From RGIG7300 sp045649645 (lineage in GTDB: Bacteria; Bacillota; Clostridia; Oscillospirales; CAG-272): a DNA stretch of 16,789 nt. Position numbers and translations under genes: made by a program. This document shows, piece by piece, positions 4,999-14,800 of this stretch (position 1 is the stretch's first letter; each line of letters starts with the position of its first letter). The notes under the pieces were generated by a model, which made no database searches, was not told where the DNA came from, and was given only the letters and a program-made list of their open reading frames with translations. The stretch is taken from assembly GCA_045649645.1 (NCBI GenBank), contig JAZRQH010000194.1, positions 1-16,789 of the forward strand. The letters are read 5' to 3'.

Positions 4999-5555
4999 TA
5001 GATTTATTGACACTTCACAAGCAGTTTATGACACCCCACATCAAGCCCGGCGACACCGTGGCAGATTTCACCATGGGTAACGGTCACGATACCCTGTGGC
5101 TTACTCAGATGGTAGGAGCCGAGGGGCACGTATACGCCTTTGACATTCAGCAGCAGGCACTTAATTCCACAAAAGCTCTGCTTGAAAGTGAAGGCGCACC
5201 CGACAACTACACTCTTATAAAGGATTCCCACGCAAACGCTCTTGACCATATAGATGGCAAAATAAAGGCGGGTATGTTCAACCTCGGTTATCTCCCCGGC
5301 GGAGATAAAAGTATAACCACCCTGCGTGAATCTACACTTAAGGCAGTTGATGCGGCAATAGAGCTGCTGGACGATGACGGAATAATCCTTATCGCCGTTT
5401 ACCCCGGTCACGACGAGGGTACCGTTGAAGGTCAGCTCCTCCACGAGAAATTAAGTCAGATCTCCCGTTTTAAGCTGTGCATATCACAGTTTAAGATAAT
5501 CAATTCTCCTACATCACCCTTCTTCTTTATAATAGAAAGCAAAGGGAAAAAATAA
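4995..5555 (+). CDS. mnmM: Class I SAM-dependent tRNA methyltransferase, MnmM (YtqB) family
   Basis: A 186-residue cytoplasmic methyltransferase. The family was long labelled putative rRNA methylase (YtqB). Its B. subtilis member is known as MnmM, which methylates nm5U to mnm5U at tRNA wobble position 34. SAM motif I is DFTMGNGHD (24-32), Asp50 ends strand 2 (VYAFD), and the family signatures NLGYLPGGDK (96-105) and YPGHDEG (136-142) are intact. The length matches the family. It overlaps tcdA by 4 bp, so two anticodon-loop modifying enzymes are co-expressed. MnmM would need MnmE/MnmG products as substrate; those genes are not in this window. The family call is firm; the exact substrate is inferred from homologues. 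Confidence 0.86.
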   Translation: MIDLLTLHKQFMTPHIKPGDTVADFTMGNGHDTLWLTQMVGAEGHVYAFDIQQQALNSTKALLESEGAPDNYTLIKDSHANALDHIDGKIKAGMFNLGYLPGGDKSITTLRESTLKAVDAAIELLDDDGIILIAVYPGHDEGTVEGQLLHEKLSQISRFKLCISQFKIINSPTSPFFFIIESKGKK

Positions 5556-5580
5556 GCGAGGTGAACTTCACCTCGCTTTA
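5551..5580. terminator. Bidirectional terminator between mnmM and the DMP19-like gene
   Basis: An 11-bp stem, AAGCGAGGTGA (5554-5564) with TCACCTCGCTT (5568-5578), sits between convergent genes. On the minus strand it is followed by TATTTTTT, a good U-tract. On the plus strand the tract is only TTTAT. It therefore serves both genes but looks stronger for the minus-strand one. Confidence 0.82.
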
Positions 5581-5584
5581 TCTA

Positions 5585-6343
5585 TTAAAACTCATTTATA
5601 TTGGAACGTATGTACGCTGTTATCTTTTCCTGCAAAGGAGACAATTCATAATATTTGTCATCGAAGGAATCATAATCAAAGCGCTTTGTCTGCTTGATAT
5701 ATCCATGACGACTGTTTACCTTAAATGAATCAAGATCAGCAACATTGATTCCATTGTTCACTATGAAATCATCATACAACCTACGATGATCCTCAGCTTC
5801 AACTTTTTTCAAACATTCACTTACATAAGGAGCACACTCTCCGGACGAGTTTACAAAAAACTGACATAATCCACCGTTTTGTATTTCTGCATCAAAAGTG
5901 CTCAATATATACGCTGTTCTGCGTGCGCCTGCTAACTGCTCCAGTTCATTTTCTGTATTTTCTACCATATCGATGCTTTGAAAATATACCGTTTGAAACA
6001 GTTCTTCATCCGAAAGCACCAACAGATCTTCACCATGCAACGATCTGTTTTTTACACTCGCGCCCATAGCATCGGCAAAAAAAGCTTTGGGGTCATCGGA
6101 TAAGCGTTTCATTGCTTCATCCAGTTCGGGATTACCCGAAGGCCTTGTCATAACACGATAACCATTCAGACCTGAAATCAGACAAATAAGTAAGAAAAGA
6201 ATCAATATACCCATACCGATATACTGACAAACGTCCCACCATATCAGGCCCACAATCACTAATATCAAAGACAGGATCAACATGAATATGTTTCTCATAC
6301 CGCCCATCGCAAAATGAATCAAGAAAATAGAGAACTTTTTCAT
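5585..6343 (-). CDS. Membrane-anchored DMP19/DUF4375-domain protein
   Basis: A 252-residue protein of unknown function. Two hydrophobic helices (about residues 18-36 and 41-58) form an N-terminal hairpin or anchor. A soluble domain follows (about 100-252) containing AEIQNGGLCQFFVNSSG, with Asn156-Gly157-Gly158; this is the signature of the DMP19/DUF4375 family. The family is named after a Neisseria DNA-mimic protein, but that activity cannot be assumed here. With a short N-terminus and a basic stretch after the second helix, the domain probably faces the cytoplasm. Start choice: the ATG at 6343 has GGAGG 5 nt upstream, while an in-frame TTG at 6355 is embedded in that site and would give a spurious 256-residue form. 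It has its own promoter and terminator. Fairly sure of the domain, not of the role. Confidence 0.75.
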   Translation of the reverse strand: MKKFSIFLIHFAMGGMRNIFMLILSLILVIVGLIWWDVCQYIGMGILILFLLICLISGLNGYRVMTRPSGNPELDEAMKRLSDDPKAFFADAMGASVKNRSLHGEDLLVLSDEELFQTVYFQSIDMVENTENELEQLAGARRTAYILSTFDAEIQNGGLCQFFVNSSGECAPYVSECLKKVEAEDHRRLYDDFIVNNGINVADLDSFKVNSRHGYIKQTKRFDYDSFDDKYYELSPLQEKITAYIRSNINEF

Positions 6344-6348
6344 TGGAA

Positions 6349-6353
6349 CCTCC
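6349..6353 (-). promoter_or_regulatory. Ribosome binding site that fixes the DMP19-like start
   Basis: GGAGG on the minus strand, 5 nt before ATG 6343. The alternative TTG (6353-6355) overlaps it and cannot use it. Confidence 0.8.
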
Positions 6354-6366
6354 AAAGTTTTTATTC

Positions 6367-6395
6367 ATTATAACACAAACAAATAACAAAGTAAA
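6367..6395 (-). promoter_or_regulatory. Promoter of the DMP19-like gene
   Basis: Minus strand: TTTACT (6395-6390) - 17 bp - TATAAT (6372-6367). The -10 is perfect, the -35 is weak (4 of 6). Confidence 0.65.
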
Positions 6396-6408
6396 TATCG
6401 GCGTACAT

Positions 6409-6487
6409 TATCTTGTTTTACAGATAATATAAAACAACAAAAATTCCGAAGTTTGTACCAAACACGATTTCCACACAAAACAAGATA
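6409..6487. repeat. Nested inverted repeats in the 6396-6490 gap
   Basis: An outer 11-bp inverted repeat, TATCTTGTTTT (6409-6419) and AAAACAAGATA (6477-6487), encloses a second one, TTGTTTTA (6413-6420) with TAAAACAA (6430-6437), and a small hairpin, GTTTG/CAAAC (6451-6463). No gene is seen. It could be a small degenerate repeat element or chance in AT-rich DNA. Confidence 0.4.
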
Positions 6488-6492
6488 TGATT

Positions 6493-6514
6493 AAAGCACC
6501 CTTTCGGGTGCTTT
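6493..6514 (-). terminator. Terminator of the lipoprotein gene
   Basis: A 9-bp stem, AAAGCACCC (6493-6501) with GGGTGCTTT (6506-6514), has a GAAA tetraloop on the minus strand, 2 bp beyond the stop codon. The U-tract after it is short. Confidence 0.78.
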
Positions 6515-6516
6515 TG

Positions 6517-8655
6517 TTATTTCAATTCAATAGATTCGATATAGAACTCATCACCTAAGCCGCAGGTGTCGAAAAAGTCGATACGTATCTCGGAAAGATC
6601 ACCGTTCCAAAATTCCTTGTTTGAAAGATCTATGCTGAGCTCGTGATATTTTCCGTCATTTTTAAGCTTTTTACGCACAGAGATTTCCTCTGCAAAAGGA
6701 ACGTCGTTACAGCGTAAGAATATCTGTGCGTTATAATCCTTCTGCACATTACCGTCGGGTATCATATAACGGATAACCAAGGTGTCAAACTCCTCGGTAC
6801 GGTAAAAGCCTCCTCTGTAGCTTACGGTTATATAGGGGTCCTCTGCCTTAGTGGTAACGCATTTAAGAACTCCGTCTGCTAACGTAATATCGGTGTTATT
6901 GATCTGGCTGAAAAGCTCTGTACGCAAGCCATCCTTGAATTCAAGCTTAGAGAGATCGTCGGCAACTACGTCTACCGTAAGCGTCGCCGTGCAGTCTCCC
7001 GCAATTATAGTAACCTTATGCTTACCCGACTTCTTTACGGTAAGGTGGCTTGTTTCGTCTATACTGAGAGCCTCGGGATCGTATTCATAGCTTATTCCGT
7101 GTTCGGCCTGAGACCAGGCATATTTCCAGCTTCCGTCACCGTATCTTACAATAGATCTCAGCTGATGAGATATACCGTCGGAAGAGTTTACCTTGAGTGT
7201 ATCGTATGCCATAGGCTCGACCGATACTATATCCCCCGCAGTTCTTCTCTCATATATGACGATATGCAGATAGGTTATAAGCCCATTGTACTCCAAGGTG
7301 ACAGTAGTCTCTCCTACACCCACCACGTCAAAGGCGATAACGCTTGCCTCAGCGAGCTTGATGACATTCTCGTCATAGCCGTATATCTTGACCTGATTTT
7401 TGTAGTTATTAAGCGTCTTCCAGCTTGTATGGGTAACGTCGCAGTACACAACGGTAGGAATGATACGCTTCTGAGTCGAAGGAAAACGCATAACGCACTT
7501 ATTACCCGTGCTTATGCCTACGGGTCTCAGAAGTCCCATATCCGTTTCATCCCGCTGTATGGGCTTGCGGTAGTTGATACCCTCAAGCTCACTGAAATCG
7601 GTAGAATCGGCGAGAGTCATCTCGATCTCCTGTATACGGGTGTTCCATATGCCCCAGCCTTTTCCGTAAGCGTATGCTACGTACTTTTTCATATCCGGTG
7701 TAATATGGCCGTTAAGAGTACCCGATATGCCCGGATTGTGAGCAAAATAGTATATATTTTCCTTAAGAATATCGGTAGAGGTGAATTTAAATCCGTCATC
7801 AGACTCGTAGAAAACGAGATAACTGTTTTCGCTTAATCTCTCGTCAGAGGCAACGGCAACGAACTTACCGTACTCATCCACGTACTTTACGTCGATGGCA
7901 TCGTTGGTGCCTGCGCCGAGGGCAATGCCCTTGTATTCCATGGTCAACGGCCAGTTTTCATCGGTGGCATCGGCTGTTGCCACACGGGTGGTATGTCCCT
8001 TTGCGCCGCTCACGGTGTAATAGATATAGAGCGTGCCGTCAAGCTCTACGAAGCTGACCTCACCTATTCCCCAATACGCCTGATCCTCGGTAAAGAAGAC
8101 TATAGGCTTGGGGTCATTTCCACCCCAGCCCTTTCCGTTCCATTTTTCAAAGGGGCCGTCGGGATTTTTGCTTCTGGCAACGTAGAGGTTGTTGTCACAC
8201 TGACTCTCGTTGAGTGTGGAGGTGTATCCCAGATAGTAATATCCGTCCAGATATATCACGCCGGGGTCACAGCAGGAATAATGGTCAAGAGCGTTAGGCG
8301 TAGGCTGAAGAACGCACTTCTCCTCGCTCCATTCCACTCCGTCCTCCGAATGCTGATATACTATCCAGTCCCACTGTTCGGTCCCCGAGCCACCTCCCGC
8401 GAGCCACATATCTATACTGCCGTCGTCGTTTACGATGATCGAGGGACCGTAGCGGTAACCCGAGGGAGCGTTTTCGTGTACCTGATATACGTCAACGCCG
8501 TTTTCCTTTGGTATAGACACGTTGATATGCTTTGTGCTGTCTGTCACTCTGTCGGCAGAGGTGTCGTTATGCGTGTCGGAAGAACTCCGACTACCGCACG
8601 CCACCGCCGTTAATAATAACAATATTGCCAATATCGCAAGAATAAATTTTCTCAT
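6517..8655 (-). CDS. Secreted lipoprotein with glycosidase-like beta-propeller, Ig-like domains and C-terminal beta-sandwich
   Basis: A 712-residue predicted lipoprotein: a basic N-terminus, a hydrophobic core and lipobox AVAC with Cys20, then a Ser/Thr/Asp-rich linker (21-45). Residues about 60-355 look like a five-bladed propeller of the GH43/GH32 type, with repeated blade starts such as DPGVIYLDGYYYLGYTS (130-146) and GEVSFVELDGTLYIYYT (198-214). Asp130 and Glu199 are candidate acidic active-site residues, but the classic EGP motif is absent, so it may bind rather than cut glycans. Two Ig-like (Big2-like) segments follow (about 415-468 and 476-563), and a C-terminal jelly-roll-like module (about 580-712) resembles a carbohydrate-binding domain. 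The start ATG at 8655 has AAGGA 7 nt upstream. It lies downstream of and codirectional with the giant secreted protein, separated by a terminator. The exact substrate is unknown. Confidence 0.72.
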   Translation of the reverse strand: MRKFILAILAILLLLTAVACGSRSSSDTHNDTSADRVTDSTKHINVSIPKENGVDVYQVHENAPSGYRYGPSIIVNDDGSIDMWLAGGGSGTEQWDWIVYQHSEDGVEWSEEKCVLQPTPNALDHYSCCDPGVIYLDGYYYLGYTSTLNESQCDNNLYVARSKNPDGPFEKWNGKGWGGNDPKPIVFFTEDQAYWGIGEVSFVELDGTLYIYYTVSGAKGHTTRVATADATDENWPLTMEYKGIALGAGTNDAIDVKYVDEYGKFVAVASDERLSENSYLVFYESDDGFKFTSTDILKENIYYFAHNPGISGTLNGHITPDMKKYVAYAYGKGWGIWNTRIQEIEMTLADSTDFSELEGINYRKPIQRDETDMGLLRPVGISTGNKCVMRFPSTQKRIIPTVVYCDVTHTSWKTLNNYKNQVKIYGYDENVIKLAEASVIAFDVVGVGETTVTLEYNGLITYLHIVIYERRTAGDIVSVEPMAYDTLKVNSSDGISHQLRSIVRYGDGSWKYAWSQAEHGISYEYDPEALSIDETSHLTVKKSGKHKVTIIAGDCTATLTVDVVADDLSKLEFKDGLRTELFSQINNTDITLADGVLKCVTTKAEDPYITVSYRGGFYRTEEFDTLVIRYMIPDGNVQKDYNAQIFLRCNDVPFAEEISVRKKLKNDGKYHELSIDLSNKEFWNGDLSEIRIDFFDTCGLGDEFYIESIELK

Positions 8656-8675
8656 ATCAAAATCCTTTTAAAGTT

Positions 8676-8705
8676 GTTGTAATCATTTTACACCAAAAAA
8701 GACAA
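8676..8705 (-). promoter_or_regulatory. Possible promoter of the lipoprotein gene
   Basis: Minus strand: TTGTCT (8705-8700) - 18 bp - TACAAC (8681-8676); each box matches 4 of 6 consensus bases. This is the best candidate between the upstream terminator and the ATG, but it is weak. Confidence 0.35.
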
Positions 8706-8725
8706 ATGAGGGTTAACACAGTATG

Positions 8726-8753
8726 AACAAAACCTGCCGAAGCAGGTTTTGTT
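8726..8753 (-). terminator. Terminator downstream of the giant secreted protein gene
   Basis: A perfect 12-bp stem, AACAAAACCTGC (8726-8737) with GCAGGTTTTGTT (8742-8753). On the minus strand it has a C(UUCG)G tetraloop, an exceptionally stable loop, and a T-rich descending arm. It lies about 90 bp beyond the stop codon of the giant gene. The intervening 8754-8843 holds no gene. Confidence 0.85.
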
Positions 8754-8829
8754 TATTCTTTGTCATAGATTGCAATGCAGCGTGTGAAAGACAAAACATG
8801 CTTTCTGAACTACAGAGCGCAGCATGGGT

Positions 8830-8843
8830 GGAGCACTTGCTCC
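8830..8843 (-). other. Small hairpin abutting the giant gene's stop codon
   Basis: GGAGCA (8830-8835) and TGCTCC (8838-8843) form an inverted repeat directly after the stop codon. It has no U-tract, so it is not a terminator by itself. It could protect the mRNA 3' region or be incidental. Confidence 0.4.
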
Positions 8844-11800
8844 TTATTTGTAATCTACAAATGCAACTGCGGGCATACCGTAGTCGTTGCAAAGGTTACG
8901 GCTGAAGGGATGAGTAGAATCAATGATTCTGCCGTAACGCACCGCAAGGATCTCGTAACCTACGTCAAGGGTCACGGTATCCTTACCGGAGATGAACTGT
9001 CCGTTTACCGGAGCCCACGTAAGCTCGCCGTTAAGGTTCACCAGTACCTCAAGACCGATAAGGTTACCTGTACCGTCTGCGGTCTTAAGACCTGCACCTG
9101 CGTTATTGAAGGTAAGCGTAGCAACGGTGCCGTTGTAAACAACGTCCTTGAGTACGGGACCGCTGACATCCTCAAGCTTGCCTACGCCGTACTTGTCAGC
9201 ACAAACGATGTCGGCAAGACGGTAAGCGTTGAGGTGCTTGATCGGAGGATGGATGTTGTTCCACCAGGTCTGATCCCAGAAGAGGTCTGAGGAGGATACA
9301 AGGTGACAGTCGGAAAGTAACTGAGGTATAGTACCAACCTCTGTTCTTACCGCGCCGAAATCCATAAATGCGTTGTTACCGTTATTGTAGTAGCAAGCGG
9401 GATACTCGAACATATAAACGTCGAAGTCGTCGTTTCCGAAGTTCTGTCTAAAATATGTCATAAGCTCGGAGAACTGCTTGGCAAAGTGGTTGTCATAGTC
9501 AGCACCGAACATCTCGCGGGTGTTGGACATATCGCTCTCGCCCTGATACCATACGATACCTGCGCAGGAGAAGTTTCTGAGAGGATGGATCTGCTGATTG
9601 TATACGTATCTGGAACGGAGATTGGGATTGTTGACGATACCAAGGTCATAGTAGTATCTGCCGTCAGCTCCCAGGGTGTCGTGTCCCCACTTTTCTGCCA
9701 GCTCGTTGGGAGCAAAGGAGATAAGAGGATGACCGGATGCATCGATCTCGATAACACCTACGGGAACGTCTGTCTTATTGGACAGGTTGTATGCAAACAT
9801 ATAACCAAGAGCCGAGAATACCTCCATACTTATAGCATCACGATTATACGCATAGGTAGTGGGCGTGAAGTTTGCATATGTAAGTATCTGATTCGCGATA
9901 TCTGTAGGCTTTTTCCAGTACTCGCCGTTGAAAACGTCGTTGAACTCAAGAGCGGTACCCTGAGCGAAATCGCCGGTAAGGTGCATATAGTCTGTGTTAG
10001 ATACACGGAAGAAGCGGATATCACGTCTGTCGTCATAGTCGACTACAAGCTCGGATTCCTTACCCAAAAGTCTGAGGTCCAGAATAAGCTCGCCCATAGA
10101 GTAGAAGGCATTGGACTGACCTACAACGTAATATACGTCACCTACAAGAACGTTATTGAAGGTCTGGGTGTTGTTTGCGCCCGTTATTGTAAGGGGCTGA
10201 CCCTCGGTAGTGTAGGAGAAGGTATCCTTAAAGGTAGCCTTCCAGCTTCCGTCAGCCGCTACCCTTGCAGAAGCGCTCTTGCCACCGAAGGTAACGACTA
10301 CGTCACCGCTGTTAGCGTCAGCAAAGCCCCATACCGAGAGAGCCTCGTCGCGCTGAAGGATCATATTATCCGAGAATGCATAGGAAGCACGCACGTTTGT
10401 AGCCGTAGGTGTTACCACGACCTCAAGCTTGGGTATGGCTTTTGTCTCGGTCTCGCCGCAGAGAGTGCAGGCTCTTGTTTCGACGCCCTCTTTTTCCTCT
10501 GTGGCAGGGGTTGTGACCTCCCAACTGCCCCATACGTGAGTACAGGGCTTGGAAATGTCTGCTTCCGCTACCGCGATATGATAGAAGTTAAAGGATTCGT
10601 CGTCATACTGAACCATAAAGCTCCAGCTGCCTGCGGTGTCAAGCTCTAACGTAAGCTTGCCGTCCATGATATCGGCGGGCTTCAAGTACTTTGATCCCTC
10701 TGCGTTCTTGATAGCATTGGCGGTGGTGTACTTACCGGGAGCGTATCTTACGATAACGAGACCGTCAAGATCACCGATGACAACCTTGTTGCCGTTCTGA
10801 ACGAAGGTAGGAGCCTTCTTTTCGATATTTACGTGCTCAACGTGCTTATAGCCTGTAGCGTACTCAACGATGATAGTAACTACGCCGTTGTCACGGTACT
10901 GGATCTTATAGCTCTCAGCGTCCTTGATGGCTGTCTTGTTGTTGAAGCAGCGAAGCAGAGGTGCCTGCTTGATCTCTGCTATAGAGTTGTACGTGCCGTA
11001 TGCACTTCTGATGATCTTAACACCGGGAATGTTACCTACAGTTACCTGAAGACCGTTTACGTCAAAGGTAGGAACGTCAACGGTAAGGGTAGTATGGATA
11101 ACGTCCTGTGTACCGTCATTATATCTGATAAGCACGGTGTGCTCACCGGGATTGGCGGTGGTGTATGTGAAATCGTGGGATGCAAAGCACTTAGAGAGCT
11201 TTGTAGCAGCTGCCTGATACTTAACGGTTGCGTTATTCTTGATCTCGGAGTAAGAGTTCCAAGTACCCTCAGCTATCCACATATCCTTGTAGTTTTCGCC
11301 AAAGTCCTTGACTGTAAGTCTCAGACCGTCGGACTCAACGTAGGGGTTGATCTCGGTTACGTCAGCATAGAGGAAGTATGCGCTGCCGTCGTTAAGTCTT
11401 ACCCAGAAGGTATGCTCACCTACCCAAGGTGTTTCGTAGGTCATAATACCGTCGGTGGTATACTGTGCCACAAGAGATGCGGAGAGAGTCTGATTCTTTT
11501 CAGCTTCTCTTACCTCCTGACCCTTGGTATAGTGACCGATTGCGTATCTGATCTCCTTGATGTTGGTGATATTGCTTATGGTTACCGTATAGTTATTTAC
11601 ACCAAGAACCGTGGGAACGGTAGTATCGTTCTCAAGCTTGGGTATCGCCTGAGTCTCGGTAGCTCCGCAGACAGTACAGGTTCTGGTCTCTGTACCCTCG
11701 GAGGTATAGGTAGGAGCCTTAGTCTCTACCCAATCGCCAAAGCTGTGGTTACCTGATGCAGAGCCCACCTCTGCTATGGTGTCGGTCTTGCCGCAGCCGT

Positions 11801-14800
11801 TGTCGCACTTAGCTGTCTTAGTACCGTCCTTACCGCAGGTAGCGTCAGAGTTTGATACGTAGAGGTTAAAGCTGTGACCGAGAGCGGGGATAGTCTCTGT
11901 GTAAGCTTCGCCGCAGGAGCAGCTGAAGCTTCTTACACCCTCTGCGGTACAGGTAGCAGCCTTGGTAACAGAGGAGGTGTAGCTGTGAGTATGAACGTCG
12001 GCAGACTTGGTCCACTTTGCAGTGAACACAAGGTCCTCGGTCAGCTCATAGCGAAGAGAAGTGTCAATGGGATCGGTAAGTGTAATACCGTACTCAGCGT
12101 TATACCAACCTGCAAAATCATATCCGCTTCTTACTGCTGAAGGAAGGGCGGAAACTGCATCTGCATAGTAGTCGCCTGTATTGATGCCGTAAAGGTTTGT
12201 ACCTACAAGAGTTCCCTCGCCTGCATCAAAACCGAGGGTCCATATGGTCTGACCGCAGGTAGGCTCAGCAAAGTTAAGAGAGATCCAACCGCTCTGACCG
12301 TTGTAGTTTACCTTGCCCCACTTGCCGTCAAAGGCGGAGGTGGTAACCGCAGTTCCCTCGGGAAGCGAGCCGAGAGCCGCGCCATCCGAGCTTGCTGAAT
12401 CACGCATGGTGAGCCAGCTTGCGGTGGTCTTGTAGTTAACTACAGAGGAGAGAGGTCCGTCGTAGTCAAGGTCGGGAGCATCAATGCCGGGATCCTCGGG
12501 AGCAGCTTCAGCGCTCCAATGAGCATAAAGTGTCTTTGCTGCCGCAGGAGTTGAAGAGGTTACGTTGATACCGCCTGTAGCACTTGTATACCAGCCGTCG
12601 AATACGTAACCGTCACGGGTGGGAGTGGGCAGATAGCCCATCTTCTGGCCCTGAATTACAGTCTTGGAAGTAGTAACAAGCTCGCCGCCGTTAGCGTTAA
12701 AGTTGAGCGTAAGAACAGAGGGCTGCCCTATAGCCATAGCGTTGGCCTCAGCCGCTGTCTTTGCCAGACGGATAGAACGGAGCATTACGTAGTCGCCTGC
12801 AACGGTGGTAACGCCGTTTGCGGGGAACAGGAATCCGTAACGGAAGGTGTTGAGCTGATTCTTATAGTATGCGTTGGCGCCGGGATTGATTATATACTTG
12901 CCGAAGCCCGCATTGTTGTTGGCATTGTTAAAGCCGATAAAGTTATTGCCGTTTATAACGTAGGTGCTGCCGCTGGTCGCATAGATGCTCTGGAACTGTA
13001 TGGGACTGGTAGAGGCAGAGGCTACGGCAAAATCAAGCACCATGTAAGGATAGCTTGACGCATTAATAGAGGGATAGGTCTTATCAGCAAGGAAGGAATT
13101 GGGATTCTTGCTGGAGGTGTTAGGCAGACCGTAGCTGATAGACACAGAGGGACCGTTAAGAATATCCCAGGTCATAAGCTGTGCGCCGTTTGCAGTCTTG
13201 TTCATTCTCATCTCTGCCTGATTGCCTATAAGGTTAAAGGCATCACTACCCGCAAAGTAGAGATTAGCAAGATCGATATCAGGGCTGGGGATCTCAACCT
13301 CAAAGTGACCCTGTGCTCCTCTGTCGGGACCTGCGGAGAGGATAACAGAGTTTACAACGCTTCTTGAAGTGCCGTCGGAGGGCTGGTTCGAAACGGCATA
13401 GCCTGCTTCTCCTAACTCAACAAGGGTAGCAGATCCGCCGCCGTCAAGGATAAACGCGGTATTGAGGTCAAGGTCGTCTGCCAGATTCCAGTACATATCA
13501 AAGTCAAAGCCTGTACTGAAGGAGGACTGACGTCCGTCGTTTACAACGAAGCATACGCTGCCGTCGTGCTTGATACCAACGATAGTGGTAGGATAGTTGT
13601 TGGTGGAGCCTGTTTCCTGCTTAACACCGTCCACAACGAAGGGCATATGACCGCCTACAGCGTTCTCTACGTTCTGCCAGCCTTCGGAGTTTCTGTTATA
13701 CTTTTCGTTTACCGCGAAATTAAGTGTAACGCTGTTACCTACCGCAAAGGAGGAGAGAAGCGAAAGTGCAGATCCTCTTGCTGTAAGGATGATGCGGTTA
13801 GCCTTCATCTCGGGATTGGTGGAGGTGGAGGAGGAATAGATGCCTGTTACGGTACCTGTGATAGACGCACCGTGCTTTACCGTATAATCGGTAGTACAGT
13901 CGATAACTACCTCATAAGCATCCGAAAGGGCGTAGTTATTGAGACATCCCTTGTCGGTATAAACAACGAGAGCATTGTTTGCGGGAAGTCTGTTAAGACC
14001 GTGGGGGTTAACGGTAACGCCCTTAGTATTGTTGGTAACACCGATAATAAGCTCGGGACAGCCGATCATGGGGATATTGTCCTTGGTCACACCAAAAGAC
14101 CAGAACTCACCCTCAAAGGGAGTTTCCTGCTGCATATATGCGGAGCAAATGATCTCTCCGTCATATACGTTGAAGCCTCTGGGGAGTGTAAGAGCCTTGG
14201 TAACTACTGCATCGGAGTATCCGCCGTAGGAGGTTCCTGAGCCCTGTACACGGCTGTGTGCACTGGACATCATCCAGAGGTCGCCGTTGATAGCGGCAAT
14301 GGCAGTCTTGCCCTCGCCGTTGTTGGCGTTGAAGTCCTTAACTGTGTTAAGGGTGGTCTTTGACTGGTTAGCATAGTCTCTCTCGTTTGTTACGTCAACG
14401 TAGAGGTCGGTCTGCGCGAGGTCAAATTCAACGATATTTATATTTTCAAGCTCGTATTTAGATGAAGATGAAGTCTTGATGTTGGTGCTTGTAACACCGG
14501 GATAAAGAGTCTTTACGGTTCTTGAGGTCTCGCCGTCAAGCTTGGGATTGATAGTAGAAGCCTTTTCACCGGCGGAGGGTGTAACAGCGCTCAGCTTGGG
14601 AAGATCCTCTACCTCAACTGCGCCGCATTCGCAGCTTCTCTGCTTTCTGCCTATACACTCGGTGGTAGGCTCGATGGTAGTTCCCCACTCGCCGAAGGTG
14701 TGACCGTCGGCAGGGATCGCCTCGGTATATGTCTCACCGCAGGAGCAGGTATAGGTAGCCACACCGCCGACAGTACAGGAGGTGTCCTCGGAGGTAAGCA

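Noticed and set aside
7018..14240. Several long plus-strand frames (such as 7018-7836, 9486-10649, 10833-11756, 13566-14240) opposite the lipoprotein and giant genes.
   Set aside because: All are antisense to proteins with clear domains and show no start signals; such frames are expected opposite codon-biased genes.
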